Below are positions 44,153 to 53,897 of a stretch of DNA of 64,000 bases, piece by piece (position 1 is the first letter of the stretch; each line of letters begins with the position of its first letter). The stretch comes from Thioalkalivibrio nitratireducens DSM 14787 (GTDB lineage Bacteria > Pseudomonadota > Gammaproteobacteria > Ectothiorhodospirales > Ectothiorhodospiraceae). The DNA lies in the NCBI RefSeq assembly GCF_000321415.2, contig NC_019902.2, positions 682,001 to 746,000 on the forward strand, written 5' to 3'. The notes beneath the pieces are model-generated. The model had not been told where the DNA came from and did not search any database. It saw only the letters and a list, made by a program, of their open reading frames with translations. The translations under genes and the position numbers were made by a program.

Positions 44153-44345
44153 ATGGCGGAGTTGACCCCCTGGGACAAGGATGCCGTCGCGCTGGTAGGG
44201 CAGGCGGTGCTTGCCCCGTCGAGCCACAACACGCAACCCTGGGTCTTCCTGCTCGGGGAGCCGCTGATCGACCTGTTGGCGGACCGTACGCGGGCGCTGC
44301 CGGCGAACGATCCCGAGGGTCGTGAACTCAGCATCAGCGGCGGCG
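44153..44345 (+). pseudogene. Nitroreductase-like (Acg family) N-terminal stub
   Basis: LAPSSHNTQPWVFLLGEPLI and DLLADRTRALPANDPEGREL are the N-terminal FMN-binding segment of Acg-type nitroreductases. Similarity ends at ISGGD, where the frame enters the 3' end of the oppositely oriented histidine kinase gene. The remainder of the gene is absent. Confidence 0.75.
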
Positions 44346-44351
44346 ACTGCG

Positions 44352-45683
44352 TCACCTGCGTGTGTTCGGCAGCACCACACGGGCCTCGGTGCCTCCGCCC
44401 TCGCGGGGATGCAGCGAGACGTCCCAGCCGTTGGCCTTGGCCAGCTGGCGCGTGATCGCGAGACCGAGGCCACTGCCTCCCGTCTGGGCGCTGCGCGAGG
44501 CCTCCAGCCGATGGAACGGGCGGAACACCGCCTCGAGCTGGTCGCCGGGAATACCGGGGCCCCGGTCGAGCACGCGGATGACGACTGTCGGCGCGCACTC
44601 GAGCGCCACCTCGACCGGCTGTCCTTCGCCGTAGCGGACCGCGTTCTCGACCAGGTTGGCGAGCACCCGCTGCAGTGCCACCGGGTTCAGATGCCGGCTG
44701 CAGGACGCGGGTGCGCTGCTCCAGCTGATGTCGCCTTCGCTGCGGCAGGCATCGGCGATGATCTGTTCCAGCAGCGCGACCAGGTCGACGGTCTGTTCCT
44801 CCCGAGTCTCCAGATCCCGGCTCAGCGCCAGTGTCTGCCGAATGATCCGGTCCATCGCCTCGAGATCGTCGCAAATGCCATCGATCAGCTTCGGGTCGTG
44901 TATTTCCCGCAGCATCTCCAGCGACAGTCGCATGCGCGTGAGCGGCGTGCGCAGGTCGTGGGATACGCCGGCCAGCAGGGTGGTCCGGTTCGCGAGCAGT
45001 TCGCGTACCTCGTGTGCCATGGTGTTGAAGTTCCGGGCCAGCATCCGGACCTCGCGTGGCCCCTTCTCGGGCAGGGGTTCGGGCAGCTGTCCCTGGCTGA
45101 CATCGGCAACCGCGGCCGACAGGCGGCGTATGCGCCGGGTGGTGCCGCCAGCCATGAATATGGAGGTGATCAACACCAGCAGCACGGTGATGACCGCGAC
45201 CGTCAGCACGCCTTCCAGGCGCCGGGTCACGATGCGGTCGTGGGCAAGCCCGATGCGCAGGTTCTGGCCGCCGATGGACAGGTCGGCCCAGTACCATCGC
45301 TCGCCATCGCGCTGCTGCGGACGCAGCGGCACGTCGAAGCCGACCCGGCGCGACAGGGATTCCTGCACGAACGCGAGGTAGGGGGCGGGCAGCTTGTCTG
45401 CCGGCGGCAGGGTTTCCCTGAGGTCCGTGATGCGCAGGCCGTGATTGCGGAGCAGGCGGTCGTTGAATTCACGTCGGGCCGGGGGAGGGATCTCCGCCCA
45501 GCTACGCGCCGACAGCAGCATCAGCGCTGCCAGGTCGTCGCCCGCGCTTCGTGCGAGAGGCAGGATGGTGAAGTGCGCGACGGTACCCAGGATCAGCACC
45601 GCAAAGGTGAGGAAGGCGACCAGCAGGATGCCGGTGGTGCGCACGAAGATCGAGCTGGGCGAGACGGCCTGCAGCCACCTCAT
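44352..45683 (-). CDS. Sensor histidine kinase (EnvZ type)
   Basis: The 443-residue kinase has two membrane segments (about 15-38 and 160-180) around a periplasmic sensor domain, a HAMP linker, the H-box GVSHDLRTPLTRMRLSLEML, the N-box LANLVENAVRYGEG, and ATP-lid glycines DRGPGIPG and GGSGLGLAITRQL. It autophosphorylates on the H-box histidine and passes phosphate to the regulator encoded just upstream (4-base overlap). The signal may be osmotic or envelope-related; it is not determined. Confidence 0.9.
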   Translation of the reverse strand: MRWLQAVSPSSIFVRTTGILLVAFLTFAVLILGTVAHFTILPLARSAGDDLAALMLLSARSWAEIPPPARREFNDRLLRNHGLRITDLRETLPPADKLPAPYLAFVQESLSRRVGFDVPLRPQQRDGERWYWADLSIGGQNLRIGLAHDRIVTRRLEGVLTVAVITVLLVLITSIFMAGGTTRRIRRLSAAVADVSQGQLPEPLPEKGPREVRMLARNFNTMAHEVRELLANRTTLLAGVSHDLRTPLTRMRLSLEMLREIHDPKLIDGICDDLEAMDRIIRQTLALSRDLETREEQTVDLVALLEQIIADACRSEGDISWSSAPASCSRHLNPVALQRVLANLVENAVRYGEGQPVEVALECAPTVVIRVLDRGPGIPGDQLEAVFRPFHRLEASRSAQTGGSGLGLAITRQLAKANGWDVSLHPREGGGTEARVVLPNTRR

Positions 45684-46411
45684 TCGGAAACCTCGTTGCC
45701 ATCGGGGGCGAACAGGTAGCCGCGCCCCCAGACGGTGCGGATGTAGCGCGGATGGCTGGCGTCGTCCTCGATCTTGCGTCGCAGCCGGGCGACCCGAACA
45801 TCGATGCTGCGGTCGAACGGCTGGTGCTCGTAGCCCTTGATCAGGTCCAGCAGGGTGTTGCGGTCCAGCACGCGCTGGGGGTGTTCGGTCAGTACCCGCA
45901 GCAGGGTGAACTCGCCCGTGGTCAGGGGTACCTCTTCGCCGTTGCGCAGCAGGCGCTGCGAGGCGACGTGCATCTCGAAGGGTCCGAAGCGGTATATTCC
46001 TTCCGGCTCCCCGCTGGCCTCGTCCTCGGTTGCGGCCGAGTGCCGCCGCAGCACGGCGCGCACCCGGGCAAGCAACTCCCGCGGGTTGAACGGCTTGGCG
46101 ATGTAGTCGTCGGCCCCGACCTCGAGACCGACGATGCGGTCGACATCCTCGCCGCGCGCGGAAACCATGATCACCGGCAGCGCCTGACGGCTCACCGTGC
46201 GGCGCAACAGCGACAGGCCGTCCTCGCCCGGCAGCATCACATCGAGGATCAGCAGGTCGAAGGCCGCGTCTGCCAGCGCACGATCCATCTCGACGCCGTC
46301 GCGCACGGCCACCACTTCGTAGCCCTGCTCCTCCAGGTAGCGCCGGAGCAGGTCGCGCAGACCCGGGTCGTCGTCGACTACGAGGATGCGGGCGGGGGTT
46401 GTCGTCTCCAT
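45680..46411 (-). CDS. OmpR-family response regulator
   Basis: The 243-residue protein has a receiver domain with acidic DDDPGLRDLLRR and the phospho-acceptor in FDLLILDVMLPGEDG, lysine in ADDYIAKPFNPREL, and a C-terminal winged helix (EHPQRVLDRNTLLDLIKGYE, RSIDVRVARLRRKIE). First gene of a two-gene operon with the EnvZ-type kinase. It resembles OmpR closely in layout. Confidence 0.9.
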   Translation of the reverse strand: METTTPARILVVDDDPGLRDLLRRYLEEQGYEVVAVRDGVEMDRALADAAFDLLILDVMLPGEDGLSLLRRTVSRQALPVIMVSARGEDVDRIVGLEVGADDYIAKPFNPRELLARVRAVLRRHSAATEDEASGEPEGIYRFGPFEMHVASQRLLRNGEEVPLTTGEFTLLRVLTEHPQRVLDRNTLLDLIKGYEHQPFDRSIDVRVARLRRKIEDDASHPRYIRTVWGRGYLFAPDGNEVSE

Positions 46412-46636
46412 GGGCCTATTGTGCGCATCTTTCGGCCGCGGCGCTGCGGGTGAAACACACTGTTACAAAGTCAGAACAACAGGACATTCTTATGCAACAG
46501 GGCACCCGTATGGTGGAGCCTGTGCAGGATGCCTTCGGCCCGAATCGGGTGGCGCGCCGCCCCTGGCGCGGCTGCCGATCGCCGGAGAAGCGGCCTGCCT
46601 CGATAGCGAAGCGGAACCCTTACAGGAGAAGTCATC

Positions 46637-46795
46637 ATGTACTTCGACAATTTTACCCTCATCGGTGTTGTTGCGGCAGTTGCCATCGCTGCGCTGGTCG
46701 TCCGCCTGGTGGCGAGCGATTCGGACGGTACTTCGGAGCACGCTACCAGCCGTGCCGACGCGAGCGAAGACGACAGCCTGTTCGCCCGTCCCTGA
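46637..46795 (+). CDS. Small single-span membrane protein, 52 residues
   Basis: It starts MYFDNFTLIGVVAAVAIAAL with ACAGGAGAAG just upstream, an excellent ribosome site. A transmembrane helix covers about residues 8-26, and the rest is an acidic soluble tail ending LFARP. It stands alone between the two-component operon and a strong terminator hairpin at 46,915. No family is recognised. The start signal, helix and terminator support a real gene. Confidence 0.65.
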   Translation: MYFDNFTLIGVVAAVAIAALVVRLVASDSDGTSEHATSRADASEDDSLFARP

Positions 46796-46914
46796 CGGGA
46801 CGCTCCGCACCGGAGCGTCGGTGTGCCGCCGCCCTGGCCGGCGTTCTGCCGGGCTCCAGCATAGGCCCGTTCCAGTGCCGCGATGTCGAACCTCGTCATC
46901 TGCCGTCACGCAGC

Positions 46915-46938
46915 GGGGACCGTGCACGGTCCCCTTTT
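46915..46938 (+). terminator. Intrinsic terminator, 20-bp perfect palindrome
   Basis: GGGGACCGTGCACGGTCCCC (46,915-46,934) is fully self-complementary and followed by TTTT. It can end the transcript of the small membrane protein gene. Confidence 0.65.
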
Positions 46939-47030
46939 GTGGGATCAGGCGCCGTGAAGCGTTGCCCGGGAAAGCGCGACCCCGCAGGCCCATAACGGAC
47001 CCTCTCTCGGCCGGTACGGGTTCGAGGCCG

Positions 47031-48422
47031 TCAGGCGGCGTTCGCGACCGGGTCGCTCTGGCCGGGGCGGGACACCTTCAGCGTGACGAGTTCCTCGGCG
47101 CTGGTTGGGTGGATCGGGATGGTTAGGTCGAAGTCGCGCTTGGTCGCGCCCATGCGCACCGCGACCGCAAAGCCCTGCAGCATCTCGTCGACTGCGTCGC
47201 CGACCATGTGGATGCCGACCACCCGCTCGTCGTCGCCGGCACAGACCAGCTTCATCGAGATCGGCGCGATGTCACCCTCGGCGAAGGCCCGCGCGAGGCC
47301 ACCGAACTCGGTCTCGTACACGTGCACCTGGTCGCCGTACCGGGCGACCGCCTGCGGTTCGGTCATGCCTACTGCACCGGTTGGCGGGTGGGTGAAAGTC
47401 ACCGTGGGAATCTGACTGTAGTCGACCGGGACCGGGTCGCGTTCCGGCGCGAACCAGTGGTCCGCGAGCCGCCGGCCGGCGGCGATCGCGACCGGGGTCA
47501 GCGGCCCCTTGCCGATGATGTCACCGAGCGCGAACACGCCGGGGACGTTCGTCTCCTGCCACTCGCCCACCGGCACGGTCCCGTTCGGACGCAGTTCCAC
47601 GCCGACCGACTCCAGCCCGATGTCGCGGGTCCTTGGCGAGCGCCCGACCGCCCAGAGCACCCGTTCGAACGGGCCGGCTTCGCTGCCGTCGGCGATCTGC
47701 ACGCGGACGGCGCCGGTTTCGCCCGCGAGACCCTTCACCGTGGCCCCCAGACGGCGTTCGATGCCTTGTTCCTCCAGATGCCGTTCGAGCACGTGACTGA
47801 CCATCGGGTCGAACATTTCCAGCACCCGGTCCTCCATCGCGATCACGGTCACCTCCGCGCCGAACGCGCGGAGCATGCCGGCCATCTCCAGCCCGATGTA
47901 GCCGGCACCGATGATCGCGATGGACCTGGGGAGATCCTCCCACTGGAAGAAATCATCCGAAGTCGCACCCAGCTCATGTCCGGGCATGCGCGGAACGATG
48001 GGTTCGCCGCCGGTGGCGATCACCACACGCTCGCCGCGGTACTCCTTGCCGCCGGCACTGACCGTGCGCTCGTCCAGCAGCTGTGCCCGTTCCGGCACGT
48101 AGTCCACGCCGAGGCGCTCCAGGTAGCCGGACCAGTAGTCGTTCAGCATGCGCAGGAACGCGTGCCGGCGCTGGACCAGATCCGGGTAGCGGAGGCCCGA
48201 GGATTGCAGATCCACGCCGAATTCCGAAGCGTGGCGGGCGTGGCTGATGTGGTGGGCGGCGTACCAGGTCAGCTTCTTGGGCACGCAGCCCTCGTTCACG
48301 CAGGTGCCGCCGAGGGGCTTCGGGTCGAAGACCACGACGCGGGCGCCGTGGCCGGCGGCCCGCTCGGCGACCGCGAGACCACCGCTGCCTCCGCCGATCA
48401 CGATGATGTCGTACTGTTCCAT
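47031..48422 (-). CDS. gor: Glutathione-disulfide reductase
   Basis: The 463-residue flavoprotein from ATG 48,422 has the FAD loop DIIVIGGGSGGLAVAERAAG, the redox disulfide in GGTCVNEGCVPKK, the NADPH loop IAIIGAGYIGLEMAGMLRAF, and the C-terminal HPTSAEE active-site motif. It reduces GSSG with NADPH in the cytoplasm. A longer start adds unrelated residues. It lies upstream of a Prx5-glutaredoxin fusion running in the same direction. Confidence 0.92.
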   Translation of the reverse strand: MEQYDIIVIGGGSGGLAVAERAAGHGARVVVFDPKPLGGTCVNEGCVPKKLTWYAAHHISHARHASEFGVDLQSSGLRYPDLVQRRHAFLRMLNDYWSGYLERLGVDYVPERAQLLDERTVSAGGKEYRGERVVIATGGEPIVPRMPGHELGATSDDFFQWEDLPRSIAIIGAGYIGLEMAGMLRAFGAEVTVIAMEDRVLEMFDPMVSHVLERHLEEQGIERRLGATVKGLAGETGAVRVQIADGSEAGPFERVLWAVGRSPRTRDIGLESVGVELRPNGTVPVGEWQETNVPGVFALGDIIGKGPLTPVAIAAGRRLADHWFAPERDPVPVDYSQIPTVTFTHPPTGAVGMTEPQAVARYGDQVHVYETEFGGLARAFAEGDIAPISMKLVCAGDDERVVGIHMVGDAVDEMLQGFAVAVRMGATKRDFDLTIPIHPTSAEELVTLKVSRPGQSDPVANAA

Positions 48423-48571
48423 GTGGGCTCCCGTTGGACTTCGCGAATGAGCGTGCCCCGGGTCGCGGGGCACCTGTGTCAATGGTTCGCCGGCATTTTA
48501 CCGGAGTGGCGCTCGGGCGGCCCAAAGGCCGGGATGGCGCGCCGGAAACGCGGGTCCCGGCGCGCTTCGGC

Positions 48572-49327
48572 TCAGGCCGCGGGGCGGATGCGCGCGCGGT
48601 CCAGCCAGACCTTCAGCTCTTCCGAGCCACCGATGCGCTCGCCGTTCACGAAGACCTGAGGCACGGTCATCGCGCCGGTTGCGGCCCGCAAGCTGCGCAG
48701 GCTGGCGTCGCGGCCGAGCACGATCTCTTCGAAATCCATGCTGGCCTGCTGCAGGTCGTCCTTCGCGGCCTTGCAGTACGGGCAGCCCGGTTTGGTGAAC
48801 AGCACCACGTCCTTGGGCCGGGCAGCATTCGGCGCCAGGTACTCGAGCATGGTATCCGCATCGGAGACCACGAACGGGTCGCCTGGTTCGTCGGGTTCGA
48901 TGAACTGCTTCTCGATCACGCCGTCGCGCACCAGCATCGAGTAGCGCCAGGAGCGCTTGCCGAAGCCGAGGTCGGACTTGTCCACCAGCATGCCCATCGC
49001 GTCGGTGAACTCGCCGTTGCCGTCGGCAATGAAGGTGATGCGTTCGGCGCACTGATCCGCCTGCCAGGCCTCCATCACGAAGCCGTCGTTCACCGAGATG
49101 CAGACGATCTCGTCGATGCCCTGCGCCTTCAGGACCGGCGCCAGCTCGTTGTAGCGGGGAACGTGGGCCGAGGAACACGTGGGCGTGAAAGCGCCCGGCA
49201 GCGCGAACACGACGACGTTGCGGCCTTTGAAGATGTCTGCGGAGCGGATGTCGTTCCACTCGTTGTCCTTGCGGCAGCGGAATGTGACTTCGGGTACGCG
49301 CTGACCTTCGCGTGCTTGCAGCGTCAT
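48572..49327 (-). CDS. Peroxiredoxin-glutaredoxin hybrid peroxidase
   Basis: The 251-residue fusion has an N-terminal Prx5-type domain with the peroxidatic cysteine in [14 protein letters not shown] (about residue 52) and a C-terminal glutaredoxin with CPYC in [14 protein letters not shown] (about 185). Such hybrids, known from Chromatium and Haemophilus, reduce peroxides with glutathione. The glutathione reductase gene is next to it, so the two form a complete NADPH-to-peroxide chain. Confidence 0.92.
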   Translation of the reverse strand: MTLQAREGQRVPEVTFRCRKDNEWNDIRSADIFKGRNVVVFALPGAFTPTCSSAHVPRYNELAPVLKAQGIDEIVCISVNDGFVMEAWQADQCAERITFIADGNGEFTDAMGMLVDKSDLGFGKRSWRYSMLVRDGVIEKQFIEPDEPGDPFVVSDADTMLEYLAPNAARPKDVVLFTKPGCPYCKAAKDDLQQASMDFEEIVLGRDASLRSLRAATGAMTVPQVFVNGERIGGSEELKVWLDRARIRPAA

Positions 49328-49597
49328 GGTGATGTCTCCTCAATCGAATGAACGGTATGGGTTCGAAATCTTTCGGGTCCAGCCGTGGCTGGAACGAGGC
49401 TCAGACTACGGGCTGCATGGCGATACCTCCAATCAAATAAAAAGAACGGTAAGATAGTCGTGAACTAACACTCCGGGGCAAGTGTGGTGCCCTGCGCTGG
49501 GGCGGGATGTCCGGTTTCAGTGCTGGTGGCATTTGACGGGAACGCGCGAAACCGGGAAGCTCTCGGGTTCGCCCGCTCTTGCGGGCACATGCGTTAT

Positions 49598-49709
<112 letters not shown>

Positions 49710-49758
49710 GCCCTTTCGCGCACGTTCAGCCGCGCAGGCCGGGGGTTCCGGAAACAAG

Positions 49759-51618
49759 ATGAGTCATCAGGTGCTGGCCCGAAAATGGCGCCCCAGCCGG
49801 TTTGAGAACCTGGTGGGCCAGCCGCATGTGGTGCGGGCGCTGGTGAATGCGCTGAGCAGCGGACGCATCCACCACGCCTACCTCTTTTCCGGTACCCGGG
49901 GGGTCGGCAAGACCACCATTGCGCGCATCCTGGCCCGATGCCTCAACTGCGAGACGGGCGTTACTGCGACGCCCTGCGGCCAGTGCCGGCCCTGCGTGGA
50001 GATTGCCGAGGGGCGGCATCTGGACCTGATTGAGGTCGACGCGGCGTCGCGCACCCGGGTCGACGACACGCGGGAACTGCTGGACAACGTGTCGTACGCG
50101 CCGGTATCGGGGCGTTACAAGGTGTACCTCGTTGACGAAGTGCACATGCTCTCCGAAAAGAGCTTCAACGCACTATTGAAAACGCTCGAGGAACCTCCGC
50201 CGCACGTCATCTTCCTGCTGGCGACCACGGACCCCCAGAAGCTGCCGGTGACCGTGCTCTCCCGCTGTCTTCAGTTCAACTTGAAGCCGATGCCGGCGGC
50301 GCTGATCGCGGAGCACCTGGAACGCGTTCTGGCGTCGGAGGGCGTGGCCGCGGCACCGGGTGCGTTGCTGCGGCTGGCAGAAGCCGCCGAGGGGAGCATG
50401 CGCGATGCGCTGAGCCTCACCGACCAGGCGATTGCGTACTCCGGCGACGAGCTGGGCGAGTCCGAGGTCTGCGACATGATCGGCCTGTTGCCGAGGTCGC
50501 GACTGACCGAACTCCTCGACGTGGTCTGGGCGGTGCAGGGGGCACGCATGCTCGGGTTGCTGCGGGAGCTCGATGCACTGGCCCCGGACTGGGCGCGGCT
50601 GCTCGAGGAACTCGCGGCGCTGGTGCATGGCGTGGCGGTGCAGCAGGTGCTGCTGCAGGAACCGGGCGCGGCTGCTGCCGGCACGCCGGACGACCCTGCG
50701 TCGCGCTGGGCGCAGCAGGCCGCGGCACGCGAGGCGCCCGAGGACATCCAGCTTGCCTACCAGATCCTGCTCCACGGGGCGCGTGATCTGCCGTACGCGC
50801 CGGACGCCAGGATTGGGGCGGAGATGACGCTGTTGCGCATGCTGGCCTTCCGGCCTGCGCCGGACGTGCAAGGGGGCGACAGTCAAGTGGGCGACAGTGC
50901 GGGGAATTCCGGCACGCGCCGCGCCGGTCGGGCGGCGCCCGCGTTCGGGGCGGCGCCGGAGCGGGGGGCGGCGCGCGCCGCGACCGGTACGCCGGCGCGA
51001 TCGCCAACGCCGGTCACACCCGTCGCCGGGGCGCCCGGGGCGCCCCCCCGCGCGGGCGGGTCCGAAAGCGGTGTGCGCGAGCGGGTCGCCCGTGAGACCG
51101 CCGCTGCACCGGCTTCGAAGGCCGGGAATTCGCATGCGATCACGCAGCAGGGGCCTGCACCCGAGGCACAGCGAACGGCGCCTGACCCGGGTTCGAGCGT
51201 CGCGGCAGGGCTGGACTGGCATGCCTTCGCCGGTTCGCTTCCCGCCGGACCGGCACGCGAACTGGCGCTGCATGCCGACCTGCTCGAATGCGGATCCGAA
51301 CGGGTGGTGATTGCCGTTCAGCCTGCCCACCGCATGCTGGGAACGGCGCGAACCCGTGCACGGGTAGCAGAGGCGCTGGGCCGGGTGCTCGGGTACCAGG
51401 TCAGCCTGGAGCTCCGTGAGCAGGCGGCACCGTCGGGCAGTACCCCGGCGGCCAGGCTTGCGGCGGACGCGGCCGACCGTCACGCTAGGGCCGAGGCGGA
51501 ACTCCGTGCCGACCCGGTGATTCAGACGTTGCAGGAAACCTTCGGCGCGGAGGTGACCCGGGTGGTCGTGGCGGAAGAGGAAGACCGCCCCGACGCGGGC
51601 GCCCCGCCGGCGTCGTAG
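49759..51618 (+). CDS. dnaX: DNA polymerase III subunits gamma/tau
   Basis: The 619-residue clamp-loader protein has Walker A GTRGVGKTT (residues 45-53), zinc cysteines C64, C73, C76, C79, the DExH-like KVYLVDEVHMLSEKSFNALL, and SRC sensor TVLSRCLQFNLKP. A Pro/Ala-rich linker (about 370-480) leads to the tau C-terminal domain. A programmed frameshift site for gamma was not evident. It loads the sliding clamp at the fork. First gene of dnaX-ybaB-recR. Confidence 0.93.
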   Translation: MSHQVLARKWRPSRFENLVGQPHVVRALVNALSSGRIHHAYLFSGTRGVGKTTIARILARCLNCETGVTATPCGQCRPCVEIAEGRHLDLIEVDAASRTRVDDTRELLDNVSYAPVSGRYKVYLVDEVHMLSEKSFNALLKTLEEPPPHVIFLLATTDPQKLPVTVLSRCLQFNLKPMPAALIAEHLERVLASEGVAAAPGALLRLAEAAEGSMRDALSLTDQAIAYSGDELGESEVCDMIGLLPRSRLTELLDVVWAVQGARMLGLLRELDALAPDWARLLEELAALVHGVAVQQVLLQEPGAAAAGTPDDPASRWAQQAAAREAPEDIQLAYQILLHGARDLPYAPDARIGAEMTLLRMLAFRPAPDVQGGDSQVGDSAGNSGTRRAGRAAPAFGAAPERGAARAATGTPARSPTPVTPVAGAPGAPPRAGGSESGVRERVARETAAAPASKAGNSHAITQQGPAPEAQRTAPDPGSSVAAGLDWHAFAGSLPAGPARELALHADLLECGSERVVIAVQPAHRMLGTARTRARVAEALGRVLGYQVSLELREQAAPSGSTPAARLAADAADRHARAEAELRADPVIQTLQETFGAEVTRVVVAEEEDRPDAGAPPAS

Positions 51619-51699
51619 GATGGCGGCACGCGGCGGCTCGGTGTCGCGCGATTTCCATGAAACAGGCTTCGACATGCCGTTGAGCAGGAGCAGCAGGAA

Positions 51700-52026
51700 A
51701 TGATGAAAGGTGGTTTGGGCGGCCTGATGAAACAGGCCCAGAAGATGCAGGAAGACATGCAGAAGGTGCAGGCTGAGCTTGCGAATATGGAGATCGACGG
51801 TCAGGCCGGTGGCGGTCTCGTCCGGGTCGTGATGACCGGCAAGTACGAAGTGCGCCGGGTGACCATTGACCCCAGCCTGTTCGACGATGATCGTGACATG
51901 ATCGAAGACCTGGTGGCAGCAGCGGTGAACGACGCCGTGCACAAGGCCGAGGCGGCGGCGCAGGAACGCATGGCCGGGCTGACGGCCGGGATGGGTCTGC
52001 CCGCCGGCATGAAATTGCCGTTCTGA
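51700..52026 (+). CDS. ybaB: YbaB/EbfC nucleoid-associated protein
   Basis: The 108-residue protein reads [20 protein letters not shown] followed by [13 protein letters not shown]-like sequence (here [18 protein letters not shown]), the tweezers-like fold. AGGAG lies before ATGATG at 51,700. It is a dimeric DNA-binding protein located between dnaX and recR as in most Proteobacteria. Confidence 0.92.
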   Translation: MMKGGLGGLMKQAQKMQEDMQKVQAELANMEIDGQAGGGLVRVVMTGKYEVRRVTIDPSLFDDDRDMIEDLVAAAVNDAVHKAEAAAQERMAGLTAGMGLPAGMKLPF

Positions 52027-52063
52027 CCCCGCTTCCCGGGCCGCTGGTGCTGCTCGTGCAGCG

Positions 52064-52660
52064 ATGACGACCGAGCCCGCCCTCGAGGAACTGATCGCGG
52101 CACTGCGCTGCTTGCCGGGTGTCGGCAACAAGTCGGCGCGGCGGATGGCGCTGCATCTGCTGGAACGCGATCGAGCGGGAGCTCGCCGGCTGTCCCGAGC
52201 GCTGGAGGTGGCTGCGGACACGGTCGGACACTGTTCCCGCTGTCGCACGCTGACGGCTGCCGATACCTGTGCGCGCTGCCTCGACCCCTCGCGCGACCCG
52301 GGTGTGATCTGTGTGGTCGAAACCCCGGGCGACGTGCTGGCCATCGAGGCGGCTACCGATTTCCGCGGGGTGTTTCATGTGCTGCTGGGGCGCCTTTCGC
52401 CGCTCGACGGCATCGGCCCTTCGGAACTGGGGCTGGACCGGCTGGAGCAGCGGCTGCACGATGAACCCGTGCGCGAGCTCATCCTGGCCACGAATGCCTC
52501 GGTGGAAGGCGAGGTGACCGCGCACTACCTCGCCGAGATGGCTGCACGTCACGGCGTGCGAGCCACGCGGATCGCGCAGGGCGTGCCGGCCGGGGGCGAA
52601 CTGGAGTACCTGGACGCCGGCACGCTCGCCCATGCCTTGTCGGGCCGGCGCGAATATTGA
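52064..52660 (+). CDS. recR: Recombination protein RecR
   Basis: The 198-residue protein has an N-terminal helix-hairpin-helix (LPGVGNKSARRMALHLL), a zinc finger with four cysteines (CSRCRTLTAADTCARC), a Toprim domain (ICVVETPGDVLAIEA) and the C-terminal ATRIAQGVPAGGELEYLD. It forms a clamp that with RecO/RecF loads RecA at gaps. Complete. Confidence 0.94.
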   Translation: MTTEPALEELIAALRCLPGVGNKSARRMALHLLERDRAGARRLSRALEVAADTVGHCSRCRTLTAADTCARCLDPSRDPGVICVVETPGDVLAIEAATDFRGVFHVLLGRLSPLDGIGPSELGLDRLEQRLHDEPVRELILATNASVEGEVTAHYLAEMAARHGVRATRIAQGVPAGGELEYLDAGTLAHALSGRREY

Positions 52661-52704
52661 TATAAAACCGGGTCCCTGGGACGTCCCAACTGCAAAGGTG
52701 ACGC

Positions 52705-53049
52705 GTGAGCGATTGTGTATTCTGCCGTATCGTGGCCGGCGAGATCCCCGCGCGGATCATCCTGAAAACCGACACGGTGCTCGCGTTCCACGATCTGAAT
52801 CCGCAGGCGCCCGGGCATGCGCTGGTGATCCCGCGCCGCCACATCGCGACTCTGAACGACGCTTCGGAGTCGGACCGCGCGATCCTCGGCGACCTGATGC
52901 TGGCGGGGGCGGAGGTCGCCAGAATCCTGGGTTTCGCCGAATCGGGATACCGGACGGTGACGAACTGCAACCCGGACGGAGGCCAGACGGTCTACCATAT
53001 ACACTTGCATGTCCTGGGGGGGCGGCGGCTGTCCTGGCCCCCGGGCTGA
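52705..53049 (+). CDS. hinT: HIT-family nucleotide hydrolase (HinT)
   Basis: The 114-residue protein from GTG 52,705 reads CVFCRIVAGEIPARIILKTD and ends with the histidine triad YHIHLHVLGGR. It hydrolyses purine nucleoside phosphoramidates. It follows recR after 44 bases. Confidence 0.9.
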   Translation: MSDCVFCRIVAGEIPARIILKTDTVLAFHDLNPQAPGHALVIPRRHIATLNDASESDRAILGDLMLAGAEVARILGFAESGYRTVTNCNPDGGQTVYHIHLHVLGGRRLSWPPG

Positions 53050-53120
53050 CCAAAAAGGGGTTATACTTGAGGTGCAGGGCGCTCCGGAGTGACGTTCGTC
53101 CTGCAGGGAGAACACGACAG

Positions 53121-53876
53121 ATGAACGCATGCCATCGAACAACCCGTTTCGCGCTTCGGCTGGTGCTCGGCGTGTTGCCGTTCGTGCTGGCCTCGGGCGC
53201 CGTGCATGCCGACTCCCGCTCGCTGTATTCGCTCGGTTACACCCCTGGCGCCGACGCCCGTACGAATCTCGATGCGTTTACCTCGGCGGACCGGCTGCGT
53301 CCCGGGTTCCGGAACGACGTGCAGCAGGGCTCTGCGCTGAACCTGGAAGTGCGTTCCACACGATTGCCGTCCGCGGCGGCGCCCGGCCTTGCCGAGCGGT
53401 CGCTGGAGACCAGCGGCGGCTATCGGCACCGGTTCGGTGGCAGCGGGTTCGGATACGGTGTCGATCTGGGCCTGGGCATGTACGCACCGACCTGGGATCA
53501 GCCGTTCGACCTCGAGCAGGGGCTCGGTGATCGCAGTTCGTTCATGGTCACTGATTTCAGCACCGGCCCGACCTATGAATCCGGTAGCCTGCGCAGCCGC
53601 GTTCGCGTCGGTGTGCGCTATCCACTGCTCGGCGAAGGCGACGCGGCCAGCCCGCTGTACGGCCACCGCGGCGACTCCGGTCGCGGCGCGGGTTACGTGA
53701 GCCTGGACAGCCGACTGCGTTTCAGCAACCAGACCGAAATGTCGCTGAGCGTGTTCTACGACGACTACGGCTTGAGTTCGTCGTCGGACGACTGGTTGAG
53801 CGACGGCCTCGGTTTCCGTGGCGGCGCGGGTAGCAGCCAGTCGGTGGTCGGCTTCGAGATGGGGCTGAATTTCTGA
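53121..53876 (+). CDS. Predicted outer-membrane beta-barrel protein
   Basis: The 251-residue protein from ATG 53,121 (CAGGGAG upstream) has a signal peptide (ALRLVLGVLPFVLASGAVHA). Alternating hydrophobic/polar strands follow (GYGVDLGLGMYAP, SRVRVGVRYPL, EMSLSVFYDDYGL), with a terminal phenylalanine in VVGFEMGLNF, as outer membrane barrels have. No specific family is recognised. The frame extends upstream over hinT but that part is not coding. Confidence 0.7.
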   Translation: MNACHRTTRFALRLVLGVLPFVLASGAVHADSRSLYSLGYTPGADARTNLDAFTSADRLRPGFRNDVQQGSALNLEVRSTRLPSAAAPGLAERSLETSGGYRHRFGGSGFGYGVDLGLGMYAPTWDQPFDLEQGLGDRSSFMVTDFSTGPTYESGSLRSRVRVGVRYPLLGEGDAASPLYGHRGDSGRGAGYVSLDSRLRFSNQTEMSLSVFYDDYGLSSSSDDWLSDGLGFRGGAGSSQSVVGFEMGLNF

Positions 53877-53897
53877 CGCGGCCGCGCTCCGGTGGGG

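Noticed and set aside
50100-50260. Programmed frameshift site for the gamma form of dnaX
   Set aside because: No A-rich slippery heptamer with a following stem at a fitting place was found by eye; not enough to claim one.
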